Source: Austwickia chelonae
GTDB taxonomy: Bacteria; Actinomycetota; Actinomycetes; Actinomycetales; Dermatophilaceae
Assembly: GCF_003391095.1 (NCBI RefSeq)
Contig: NZ_CP031447.1
Span: 558,001 to 622,000 of the forward strand
Length of the DNA stretch: 64,000 nt
Direction: 5' to 3'
Shown here: one piece after another, positions 9,924 through 18,267 of the stretch
How positions within the stretch are numbered: position 1 is the first letter of the stretch
Layout: each line of letters begins with the position of its first letter
The notes under the pieces: model-generated
The model's database searches: none
The model's input: only the letters and a program-made list of their open reading frames with translations
Told to the model about the DNA's origin: nothing
Made by a program: the position numbers and the translations under genes

Positions 9924-10637
9924 TGCACAGGATTGCCGCGCTCCGCCGGGCCTCTGGTGTCGAGTGCCTACGGGAGCATGAATTTCTTTTTGTCGGGAGG
10001 TATCTCACTGTGCGCCGATGGCGTCGTGGGTGTTTTTCCCGGGGTGGTGGATAGATCGCTTCGTAGCAGTGCGAGGCTAGGCCTCGTACGTTCCTTCTCG
10101 GCCATATCGATCATGTCATTTTTAACGTTCTCGTCCTGCCCGTGAGGATTCGATCTGCGTGAGCGGTGCGTTCAACTCGACGGTGATGACTTCAGGGCCG
10201 TAGTCCGACCGGCCGTATGGTCGGGCTGTGGCTTACTGCATAATCCTGACCGTGATCTGTGGCTCATATGTGTTGTTTCGCGCGTGTAGGGCGTATTAGG
10301 TCCCGACTTGGCTTTCGGGCATGGTCGATGGCTCTACTGGTGTGTGGTTTTCGCAGCGTTAGACGGACTGAAGCATGGCTGCTTAACAACATGCGTTGAG
10401 CGGGGTCAGGTATTGACCTGTATGGTGCTCTTCTACAGTGGCGGAAGAGCTTCCTCTTTGGTGATGTCTCCATCAGCCTAGGACCTTGCTCCAAGGGCTG
10501 CGACTTTTGTCCTGCCGATGCTGCTGTGAGATAGAACGTGAAGCACCTTGCATTTCCCTTTTTCTCTCGGATGAATTACTATCGGCGCCGAGGGAATCCT
10601 TACAAGATCCAGTATTGAACTCTTGAGGAGAGATACG
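9924..10637 (+). other. 0.7-kb region without a convincing gene, upstream of lsr2
   Basis: This stretch is less GC-rich than its neighbours and has stops in all frames, with only implausible short frames. It contains small hairpins, for example CCGACC/GGTCGG near 10206-10225. A TTGACC about 220 bases before lsr2 could be part of a promoter. It probably holds the lsr2 regulatory region and possibly decayed sequence. No tRNA cloverleaf was found. Confidence 0.5.
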
Positions 10638-10964
10638 ATGGCGCAGAAGGTCCAGGTCCTCCTGGTCGACGACGTCGATGGCGGCGAAGCGCGCGAGACA
10701 GTGTCTTTTGCACTGGATGGAATCAGTTACGAGATCGACCTTTCCGATGACAATGCCTCGAAGTTGCGCGAGGAATTGGCCTCTTGGATCGGCCACGCTC
10801 GTCGCTCTGGTGGGCGCAAGATGACGAACCGTCGTCCCAGCGGTGTGGGACGACGCGACCTCAACGCTGTTCGCGAGTGGGGTCGCGCCAATGGTTTCCA
10901 GGTGAGCGACCGTGGGCGTGTCTCTGGTGAGCTCCAGGCCGCTTACGACAAGGCGCACGCCTGA
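10638..10964 (+). CDS. lsr2: Nucleoid-associated protein Lsr2
   Basis: Lsr2 binds AT-rich DNA in the minor groove, bridges it and silences horizontally acquired genes in actinobacteria. The 108-residue product has the family layout. The N-terminal dimerisation domain (KVQVLLVDDVDGGEA, FALDGISYEIDLS) occupies roughly residues 1-60, followed by a basic linker. The DNA-binding domain has the AT-hook-like RGR (SDRGRVSGEL) and the terminal AAYDKAHA helix. ATG 10638 follows GAGGAGA at a good distance. A strong hairpin follows the gene, so it is probably monocistronic. Several AT-rich segments of this window are plausible targets. Confidence 0.96.
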   Translation: MAQKVQVLLVDDVDGGEARETVSFALDGISYEIDLSDDNASKLREELASWIGHARRSGGRKMTNRRPSGVGRRDLNAVREWGRANGFQVSDRGRVSGELQAAYDKAHA

Positions 10965-11010
10965 TCATAAGTAGTCTTATGCTTGACTTCGGTTGAGCTT
11001 ATATTTCCGT

Positions 11011-11045
11011 ATGAGGGTGGTCACTCGGTGAGTGGCCACCCTCAT
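11011..11045 (+). terminator. Strong hairpin terminator after lsr2
   Basis: A 16-bp stem, 11011-11026 pairing with 11030-11045 with a single G-T position, has a 3-base loop (GGT). It lies 47 bases after the lsr2 stop and before the FhuF-like gene; a pyrimidine-rich stretch follows. Confidence 0.75.
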
Positions 11046-11082
11046 GCGTTTCTTCTGGTGCGATGGAGTGCAGGATGTTCTT

Positions 11083-11769
11083 ATGGGTATCCCCGTTGAG
11101 GAAGCCTGTCGTCTGACGGATACGATCAGCCGCGCCCTCGGTTATGTGGACGTGGTTGTGGCTGAGGCCGAGGGGTCTTTGGGGTATCGCTGTGCCGAAA
11201 TCGTTCGCTCTCAGAGCGCGGGCGATGATCCCACCTCTGAATGGCGTCGCCGGGTACGGGCGAGTCAGACTTCCTTCTATGGGGTGGAAGCGCCACCTCA
11301 AGTAGCTGCAGCTTTTGTCCTCCAGTGGTATCTGGGCGTTGTTGCTACTCCTCTTGCATGGGCGGCAACACTTGGTCCATGGGTAATTGATAGCTCACCG
11401 GACTCGCTCTCTTTCGAACTTTCCGAGCGCGACTGCTTCCCTGACGCGGTATCGATTCGTGCCGATCGGATCATCGAGGTGCTCGATGAGGGTGATCGAT
11501 TGGCCCTTGCTCATGAGTGGTATGTCGCACACGCCCGAATATTTGCGGAGAGTTACCATCCGCCAGAGGTTCGAATGGGCACCGGACAACGCTTCGGTAT
11601 CGCATTCGATGTATGGATGATGTCATTGGAGAGTGCACGGCGTGCAGTATTTCCCGTATATCGTCAGCGACCCCCGGGGCGAAGAAGAGGATGTTGCATG
11701 ATCTATGCGCTACCAGGCGGGCAAGCCTGCTCGACCTGCCCGCGCCATAAGAAAGCCGACAAGTCCTGA
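11083..11769 (+). CDS. FhuF-like ferric-siderophore reductase family protein ([2Fe-2S])
   Basis: The C-terminus carries the FhuF signature: two adjacent cysteines (GRRRGCCMIY) followed by ACSTCPRHK, the unusual C-C-x10-C-x2-C ligand set of a [2Fe-2S] cluster. FhuF proteins reduce ferric iron in imported siderophores at the cytoplasmic side. The body (about 200 residues) matches the family only loosely, with the helical pattern AAAFVLQWYLGVVATPLAWA. ATG 11083 was chosen because AGGA lies 7 bases upstream. There are no siderophore uptake genes next to it. Base composition is lower in GC than surrounding genes. Confidence 0.75.
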   Translation: MGIPVEEACRLTDTISRALGYVDVVVAEAEGSLGYRCAEIVRSQSAGDDPTSEWRRRVRASQTSFYGVEAPPQVAAAFVLQWYLGVVATPLAWAATLGPWVIDSSPDSLSFELSERDCFPDAVSIRADRIIEVLDEGDRLALAHEWYVAHARIFAESYHPPEVRMGTGQRFGIAFDVWMMSLESARRAVFPVYRQRPPGRRRGCCMIYALPGGQACSTCPRHKKADKS

Positions 11770-12080
11770 AACGGGCAATTCACAAGATGGGCTCCTCTGG
11801 CTTCAGATATGACGGCCCACATTCGTCGGAAGAGCCGCGACCTGCCCGTACGGCGTCCGGAAGGCGTCTTCTCCTCTGAGAGCTATGACTTGGAATCATG
11901 TTGCAGGGCAATGGAGAAGGCTCAAAAGTGAGCTATTTGAATCTCTGCTGCTTTGAACACTCGTACGAAGCGTCGGTAATCTGGAGGACTGGCGTCCGAT
12001 AAGGGCGCATCCTGACAGCCGACACAGGCGGGCATGCCGCTGGATTTCTCCCACAACAATGCCCGTGAGTGAGGAGAGCA
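11770..12080 (+). other. Intergenic region before the BCCT gene
   Basis: About 310 bases with no supported gene. It ends in GAGGAG at 12071-12076, the ribosome binding site of the BCCT gene. No clear terminator or known riboswitch was recognised. Confidence 0.4.
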
Positions 12081-13724
12081 GTGAAACCCGCACGTACGAA
12101 CGACAAGACAGTCCTGCTACGGGCCGGGATAGCGCCACGGGTCTTCTGGCCCGCTGCTGCGTTGACCCTGGCTTTCGTGGCCGTGGCACTCGTCGCGCCA
12201 GCTTGGCTCAAAGGCGTGCTCAGTTCCGCAAACACGACGGTCATCAACGGCCTCGGGTGGTACTACGTGCTTCTGGTCACCTGCATGGTGGCCTTTTGCC
12301 TGTACGCAGGATGGTCCCGCTGGGGTGAGGTCACCCTCGGACCGGACGACGAAGAACCCGCCTACAGCTTGATGACTTGGTTCGCGATGCTTTTCGCCGC
12401 GGGCATGGGAATCGGGCTCGTCTTCTGGGGTGTTGCTGAACCGCTGAACCACTTCGCCACCCCGCCGCCCGGAAGCTCCGGAGCCATCGAAGGGGCCTCT
12501 GCGGCGACCAGAGCGCAGAACGCGATGACGACGACTTTCCTGCATTGGGGCCTGCATGCCTGGGCGATCTACATCGTGGTGGCCCTGGCCCTCGCGCTGG
12601 CCGTGCACCGTCGCGGGCGGCCGGTCTCCATCCGGTGGGCTCTTGAACCGCTTCTCGGTGACCGCGTTCGCGGAATCTGGGGAGACATCATCGACGTCGT
12701 GGCCATCGTGGGGACGCTCTTCGGTGTCGCGACCTCGTTGGGCTTCGGGGTCACCCAGGTGACATCAGGTCTGCATTTCCTGGGAATCGCTGACGAGAGC
12801 ATGACCCTGATGGTGACCCTGGTCGTGGTGATCACCTCGATCGCGATGGTCAGCGTGGTCAGCGGCCTCGACGTGGGGATCAAGTGGTTGTCGAATGGCA
12901 ACCTGGTCCTCGCCTTCGTCCTGATGGCGATGGTTCTCGCTTTCGGCCCCTCACTCTTCCTGCTGCGCGAATTCGTGCAGAATTTGGGTTCCTATATTCA
13001 GAACATTGTCGGGCTGAGCTTCCGTACCATGCCTTTCCAGGGTGCTGAGGGCGAGAAATGGCTCGCCGGATGGACCACCTACTACTGGGGCTGGTGGATC
13101 AGCTGGTCACCCTTCGTCGGGGTCTTCATCGCGCGGATCTCCCGCGGTCGCACCGTCCGGGAGTTCATCGCCGGTGTCCTGCTCGTCCCGACCCTGGTGA
13201 CCTTCCTCTGGTTCTCCATCCTGGGTGGCACCGCGATCTACCTGCAGATGACCGAGGGCACGCTGATCCAGGACGGGGTCGTTTCCACGAACACCGCTCT
13301 GTTCAAGATGCTTTCCTCCTTGCCGGGGACGACGGCCCTGGCCGGTCTCTTCTTGTTGCTGATCGTCGTCTTCTTCGTGACCAGTGCAGACTCCGGATCG
13401 TTGGTGGTTGCGATGCTCGCCTCCGGTGGCGACGAGCTTCCCCCTGTCTGGACCCGTGTGCTCTGGTCGGCACTTGGCGGAGCCATTGCCGCAGTACTCC
13501 TCTGGGGTGGGGCCAGATCCGGCGGGCTCACCGACGGTCTCTCTGCTCTTCAGACGATGGCCATCCTGGTGGCGGCACCTTTTAGCCTCGTGATGATTGC
13601 GATGTGTTTCGCTACTGCACGTGCCCTTCACCGCGAGGTGGCACGCCTGCGCAGGTTGGAACGTGCCGCTTTCGCGCGGAAGATCGTGAAGGATCACGAT
13701 CTAGTCTCCAGTTCCGACCTTTAA
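12081..13724 (+). CDS. BCCT family betaine/carnitine/choline transporter
   Basis: Twelve-helix secondary transporter of quaternary ammonium compounds such as glycine betaine, usually used in osmoprotection. The 547-residue product has the family core GMGIGLVFWGVAEP and the tryptophan-rich stretch WTTYYWGWWISWSPF followed by the ARISRGRTVREF loop. The N-terminus is short and the C-terminal cytoplasmic tail is basic, the region that senses osmolality in BetP-type members. The GTG at 12081 was chosen over an upstream GTG because GAGGAG lies just ahead of it. Two further membrane-protein genes follow with 19- and 31-base gaps. Confidence 0.93.
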   Translation: MKPARTNDKTVLLRAGIAPRVFWPAAALTLAFVAVALVAPAWLKGVLSSANTTVINGLGWYYVLLVTCMVAFCLYAGWSRWGEVTLGPDDEEPAYSLMTWFAMLFAAGMGIGLVFWGVAEPLNHFATPPPGSSGAIEGASAATRAQNAMTTTFLHWGLHAWAIYIVVALALALAVHRRGRPVSIRWALEPLLGDRVRGIWGDIIDVVAIVGTLFGVATSLGFGVTQVTSGLHFLGIADESMTLMVTLVVVITSIAMVSVVSGLDVGIKWLSNGNLVLAFVLMAMVLAFGPSLFLLREFVQNLGSYIQNIVGLSFRTMPFQGAEGEKWLAGWTTYYWGWWISWSPFVGVFIARISRGRTVREFIAGVLLVPTLVTFLWFSILGGTAIYLQMTEGTLIQDGVVSTNTALFKMLSSLPGTTALAGLFLLLIVVFFVTSADSGSLVVAMLASGGDELPPVWTRVLWSALGGAIAAVLLWGGARSGGLTDGLSALQTMAILVAAPFSLVMIAMCFATARALHREVARLRRLERAAFARKIVKDHDLVSSSDL

Positions 13725-13743
13725 CCCACGGAAAGGACCCACG

Positions 13744-14385
13744 GTGGGCTCGTCCCCAACAGATCCCGATCTCCTCACGGAAGAGGCCGGGACACCTCCC
13801 GCCGCACCTCGCTACACTCCGGCGCGTATCTCCTGGCTACTGTTCTCCTGCACCGTACTGGCGTTGGGTGTGGTCTTCCTGATCGCCTCCCGGAAAGGCG
13901 CTGACGGTTATTCGACCTTGCTCAATGGGGTCACCATTTCCTCGGGGCTGCCGTTCACCGCGGTCTGTGTCCTCGTCGGGCTGGTCTTCATCGGGATCGG
14001 ATGGTCACGCGGACTGAAGCCGGACCTCGGCACCGTCGTCCAGCCCGTGCTGGTCGGCGTGGTGGCCGGAGCTGTGTTGCCTCTCGTTCCCCAGGCATCC
14101 GGGGCGGCAGGCCAATGGGGACAGTTCGCCCTGGGCTTCGCGCTCCTGGCTTCGGGGATCGCCGGGTATCTCAGCGCCGACCTCGGCGTCGGTCCCACCG
14201 AAGGCCCGGCGATCGCTGTCGAGCCGCTCATCCCCTTCCGCTGGGCCTACCTGGGCGTTCAAGTGGTGGGTTGTCTGATCGGCTGGCTCTGCCAGGCCGA
14301 CGTGGGCGTGGGCACCTTGATCGTGGTCTTCGGCATCAGCCCGGTCATCGACCGGCTTCGCCCGCTGATGCCGACCTGGTCTTGA
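13744..14385 (+). CDS. YczE/YyaS/YitT-like membrane protein
   Basis: A 213-residue protein with about five membrane helices. The arrangement ADLGVGPTEG, then RWAYLGVQVVGCLIGWL, then ADVGVGTLIVVFGISPVID matches the YczE-type pattern (LGxGPxD, helix, GxGT, PxI). Members have no firmly known biochemical role. The GTG start lies 19 bases after the BCCT stop behind AAAGGA, so it is likely translated from the same transcript. The family call rests on these motifs only. Confidence 0.65.
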   Translation: MGSSPTDPDLLTEEAGTPPAAPRYTPARISWLLFSCTVLALGVVFLIASRKGADGYSTLLNGVTISSGLPFTAVCVLVGLVFIGIGWSRGLKPDLGTVVQPVLVGVVAGAVLPLVPQASGAAGQWGQFALGFALLASGIAGYLSADLGVGPTEGPAIAVEPLIPFRWAYLGVQVVGCLIGWLCQADVGVGTLIVVFGISPVIDRLRPLMPTWS

Positions 14386-14416
14386 TCATGTCCGGAACGA
14401 GGTGAGGAGAGAGCGG

Positions 14417-15463
14417 ATGCGCCGGCTGGCCGCAGCTCTTGGTCAGGTGAAGTTCGACGGATTCATCGTCGCGATCCTTACCGCGGTGCTGGTCGCCTCC
14501 GTGCTCCCCGCTTCGGGCCGGACGGCAGGCCACCTGGATATCGGTATCCAGGTGGCCATCGCCGTTCTCTTCTTCATGTACGGGGGGCGGCTGGAGCCCC
14601 GTCAAGCCTTGCGCGGGCTGACCCATTGGCGGCTCCACCTCCTCATCCTGGGGTTCACCTATGTGGCTTTCCCGCTGGTAGGGGTGCTCTGCGCATCTCT
14701 GCTGGGGCTCGTACTTCCCCCGGCGCTGGTGGGCGGGGTGCTCTACCTGTGCCTGATTCCGTCAACGGTGCAGTCGTCGATCACCTTCACCTCCATAGCG
14801 AAGGGGAATGTTGCCGGCGCGGTGGTCTCCGCTTCGGTGAGCAACCTGGCCGGGGTGCTGCTCACTCCGGCCCTGGTCCTGCTCGTCATGTCCGGGAGCA
14901 GCGGAGTGGCTCTGCAACCTGAAGCTGTCGTCGACCTCGTCCTGCAGATTCTGTTGCCTTTCGTGTGCGGGCAGCTGAGTCGCCGCTGGACGGGGGGCTG
15001 GTTGGCGGCGAACGGAGCATGGCTGAAGTACGTGGATCGCGGGGTGATCGTCGCCGTCGTCTACTCGGCCTTCTCCCGGGGGATGCGTGAAGGCATGTGG
15101 ACCCAGATCTCCGGAAAAGACCTGGTCGCGCTGACCCTGGTGATGGCAGCGCTCTTGACGCTCATGCTCCAGGCGACACGGACGGCGGCCGAGGCCTGCG
15201 GTTTCAACCGGGAAGACAAGATCGCCGTGCAGTTCTGCGGGACCAAGAAATCTCTGGCTACGGGGCTGCCGATGGCTCTGGTTCTTTTCCCTGGGCAGCC
15301 TGTCGGGCTGATGGTGCTGCCGTTGATGCTCTTCCACCAGCTCCAGCTGATGGCGTGCGCGGTGATAGCGCAACGATATGCGCGTGAGAGCGTCCATCCC
15401 GGGTCGGGGAGGAATGATTCAGGTCCGTCCAGTAAGGACGACCCGGGCTCGGGCGGAACCTGA
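14417..15463 (+). CDS. Bile acid:sodium symporter-like (SBF-like) transporter
   Basis: A 348-residue, roughly ten-helix membrane protein of the SBF-like group, related to bacterial YfeH and to the sodium/bile acid symporters. The crossover helix region reads PSTVQSSITFTSIAKGN with a second block FCGTKKSLATGLPMA, as in the family. Substrate is unknown; organic anions are typical. ATG 14417 sits behind AGGAG at 14404-14409. The hydrophilic C-terminal tail (about 25 residues, Ser/Gly/Asp-rich) is not conserved. It ends a possible three-gene transporter operon. Confidence 0.82.
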   Translation: MRRLAAALGQVKFDGFIVAILTAVLVASVLPASGRTAGHLDIGIQVAIAVLFFMYGGRLEPRQALRGLTHWRLHLLILGFTYVAFPLVGVLCASLLGLVLPPALVGGVLYLCLIPSTVQSSITFTSIAKGNVAGAVVSASVSNLAGVLLTPALVLLVMSGSSGVALQPEAVVDLVLQILLPFVCGQLSRRWTGGWLAANGAWLKYVDRGVIVAVVYSAFSRGMREGMWTQISGKDLVALTLVMAALLTLMLQATRTAAEACGFNREDKIAVQFCGTKKSLATGLPMALVLFPGQPVGLMVLPLMLFHQLQLMACAVIAQRYARESVHPGSGRNDSGPSSKDDPGSGGT

Positions 15464-15624
15464 GACAGTCCTACCCGAGAATGAGGGTAAAACGGACAAC
15501 TCGAGAAGGCTGCAGGCCAGACCGATGGGTCAGTACATGACCTCTTCCTGCAACACAGTGGCCGACCACCCACGGACACCGTGGGAGGGCCCGGCTGTCG
15601 GACGAGACGAAGGAGCGCCGTGCT

Positions 15625-18267
15625 TTGAGCACAGGTGACGATAGACCCACCGCCGTCGAGCGGTACCGCGCAGGGCGACGTCGAACCGTCCTGTGGTTGT
15701 GGCAACGGCTACGGATCGCCTTGCGCGACTCACCGGTCACGGTCATGGCCTTGGTCTGGTTGTCCTGCGCAACCGTTGCGGCGCATCTGCTCCCGGTGAG
15801 CTCCAGAGCCTTCCTAGCGGACACGGTCCTCCTGCGGCACGGCGACCTACTGGCCGAGCCGTGGACCCCCCTCACGTCCTTACTCCTGCCGTCCAACCCG
15901 CTGGACGCCCTTGTCAGTCGTGGCCCGGTGGTCACCGCAGCCCTGCTCTTCGTTCTCGGGGTGGCGGTGGAACGTCGTCTGGGCTCCCATCGCTTCCTCG
16001 CGGTGACCGTGATCGGCAATGTCGTCGCTGCCATCGGCACCCTGTTCTTCGCCATGCTGGTCCGGAGAGTCTTCCCGGAATGGTCCGAGTCGATATCGGC
16101 GTTCACCTTCGCCGGACCCGGCGTCGCTGTCATCGCCGCGGCAGCGTGTGCCACGGCGACATTGACCCATCTGTGGCGACGTCGCATCCGTGCCACTGGG
16201 ACCACTGTGGTGGTGACGATGGCGCTCTACCACGGTGGTGCGGTTTCGGTGGCGGCGACATCTGCGGTGGTCTGCGGTCTGTTCATGGGCCGGCTGATGC
16301 GCCGTCACCGGGTGGAGACACGACCGTTGGGAACGATCCACGAACGTCGTGTCCTGCTCTCCTTGATCATCACCGCAGGCGCCATCGGCCCGTTGGTCGG
16401 AGCCTGGCCCGATTTCGCCGAGGGGCCTTTGTCCATCCTGGGAGGCTCCATCGCTCTGCCCTCTGCCGGGGGGTCGGACGCCATGGCGACGGTCTGTGCC
16501 GAGGACAGGTTCTCTCGTGAATGTGCTGAATACCTGCTGGCTTCAGACCCCAATCCCGGGGTGTTGCTGCTGACCTTCATTCCCACCGCGATCCTGTTGT
16601 TGTGTTCGGTCGGATTGCGTCGAGGCCGCCGACTGGCGCTGATGATCGTGGTCGTCCTCGAGATCGCTCTGGGCGGTTTCTTCCTGAAGACCCTGCGAAG
16701 CCTGCTCGACGTAGAAGAACAGCTGGGCATGTTCATCGGTGTCGAGCTCAGCTGGGTCGAGCTCGCCGAGGTGTGGATCCCCTGTCTTGTGCCGATCGGG
16801 CTCGCCCTGTTGTTGCTTTTCCACCACAGGCTCTTCGCCACCCCCGGGCCGACGGGGAGTGTGCGGCGGTTGTTCGCCTGGGTGACGGGCGCGTGCTCGG
16901 TGGGACTCACCGTCTACGTGGTGGGTGGGCTCGCCGTAGCGGACCAGTGGACAGGTCAGGTCTCCGCTTTCCAGCTGGCGAAGGATGCCCCGCGAAGGCT
17001 TGTACCACTGGAGTACCTGCTTCCGATGAATGATGCTTTTCCCGCGCTTCTCCCCATGGGGCCGCAAGCGACCTTCTTGTACTCCTGGGTCGGGGTCCTC
17101 ACCTGGCTGCCGATGGGTGGGGCGCTGTTGCGCGCCATGTCCCATGCACCGGCGGCTGACCCGGGTGCTGGACGAGCCCGGGAACTGCTCATTCGTTACG
17201 GTGGCGGCTCGTTGTCGTGGATGGGGCTCTGGGAGGGGAACCGGCATTGGTTCTCCGCCGACGGCCAGTCCTATGTGCCCTTCCGGGTGATCGGCGGGGT
17301 CGCCGTGACGACGGGCGACCTGGTGGGGCCGGCCTCTGCGCAGGAGAGGGCATTGGCCGAATTCCTGTCCTATGCGGATGCACAAGGATGGACGGTGTGC
17401 TTCTACTCGGCGACGGCCGATCTGCGGGAGCGGACGGCTGCCCGCGGCTGGCAGAGCACCCAGGTTGCTGAGGAAGCGGTTCTTCTGCTCCCTGACCTGG
17501 CTTTCACGGGGAAGAAATTCCAGGATGTGCGCACAGCACTGAACCACGTCAAGAAGCAGAATCTCACCACCACGTGGACGACCTGGCGGGAAGCCCCGCT
17601 GGAGGTGCGCCTGCAGATCAGGGAGATCTCCGAACAATGGGTCGGGGAGCAGACGCTCCCCGAGATGAGTTTCACCCTCGGCGGGCTGGCCGAGATCGCA
17701 GATACCGACGTGCGGCTTTTCCTGGTGTCCGACAGCGTGGGCGTGGTTCATGGTTGTGCTTCGTGGCTGCCGATCCATCGGGACGGGCGACTCGTCGGCT
17801 GGACCCTGGACTTCATGCGCCGTCGGCCTGATGGTTTCCGACACACGATGGAGGTGCTGATCGGGCAGGCCGCACTGGACCTGAAGGCGGAGGGATACGA
17901 GGAGCTCAGTCTTTCCGGTGCTCCCCTGGCGAAGGTGACCACGGCGGAAGAAATGCCTTCGCGACCGGCGGGTTTCCCGGCCGCTGTCGATTCGGTCTTG
18001 GAAAAGGTCGGTAAACAGCTCGAGCCGGTGTACGGCTTCCGTTCGTTGCTGCGTTTCAAAGCGAAATTCCAGCCCACCTACCGCCCGCTCTACCTGCTCT
18101 ACCCCGACCCTGCGGCGCTTCCGGCGATCGGCACAGCCATCGCGCGGGCCTATCTTCCTGACGCTGATCTCGGCGACCTCTGGCAGGTCAGCAGCCTGAT
18201 TCGAGGGTCACGGCGCGCTCAGGAACAGAAGGTTTCATCGGAGCGGGTTTCGGGGCCGACCCGGTGA
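15625..18267 (+). CDS. MprF-type aminoacyl-phospholipid synthase (DUF2156) with rhomboid-like membrane domain
   Basis: An 880-residue protein. Residues to about 490 hold many membrane helices. The first group resembles a rhomboid fold (PWTPLTSLLLP, LLFVLGVAVERRLGSHRF) but no serine/histidine protease pair is evident. Residues from about 515 form the DUF2156 domain of MprF/LysX enzymes, which transfer an amino acid from aminoacyl-tRNA to phosphatidylglycerol or diacylglycerol on the inner leaflet. Motifs include GVAVTTGDLVGP, FTGKKFQDVRTALNHVKK, LDFMRRRPDGFRH and SLSGAPLAK. This lowers membrane charge and protects against cationic peptides. The start is TTG behind AAGGAG at 15609-15614. The stop overlaps the esterase start (GTGA). 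Amino-acid specificity cannot be read from the sequence. Confidence 0.85.
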   Translation: MSTGDDRPTAVERYRAGRRRTVLWLWQRLRIALRDSPVTVMALVWLSCATVAAHLLPVSSRAFLADTVLLRHGDLLAEPWTPLTSLLLPSNPLDALVSRGPVVTAALLFVLGVAVERRLGSHRFLAVTVIGNVVAAIGTLFFAMLVRRVFPEWSESISAFTFAGPGVAVIAAAACATATLTHLWRRRIRATGTTVVVTMALYHGGAVSVAATSAVVCGLFMGRLMRRHRVETRPLGTIHERRVLLSLIITAGAIGPLVGAWPDFAEGPLSILGGSIALPSAGGSDAMATVCAEDRFSRECAEYLLASDPNPGVLLLTFIPTAILLLCSVGLRRGRRLALMIVVVLEIALGGFFLKTLRSLLDVEEQLGMFIGVELSWVELAEVWIPCLVPIGLALLLLFHHRLFATPGPTGSVRRLFAWVTGACSVGLTVYVVGGLAVADQWTGQVSAFQLAKDAPRRLVPLEYLLPMNDAFPALLPMGPQATFLYSWVGVLTWLPMGGALLRAMSHAPAADPGAGRARELLIRYGGGSLSWMGLWEGNRHWFSADGQSYVPFRVIGGVAVTTGDLVGPASAQERALAEFLSYADAQGWTVCFYSATADLRERTAARGWQSTQVAEEAVLLLPDLAFTGKKFQDVRTALNHVKKQNLTTTWTTWREAPLEVRLQIREISEQWVGEQTLPEMSFTLGGLAEIADTDVRLFLVSDSVGVVHGCASWLPIHRDGRLVGWTLDFMRRRPDGFRHTMEVLIGQAALDLKAEGYEELSLSGAPLAKVTTAEEMPSRPAGFPAAVDSVLEKVGKQLEPVYGFRSLLRFKAKFQPTYRPLYLLYPDPAALPAIGTAIARAYLPDADLGDLWQVSSLIRGSRRAQEQKVSSERVSGPTR

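Noticed and set aside
10264-10494. Minus-strand 76-residue frame before lsr2
   Set aside because: No ribosome binding site, biased composition, no recognisable domain.
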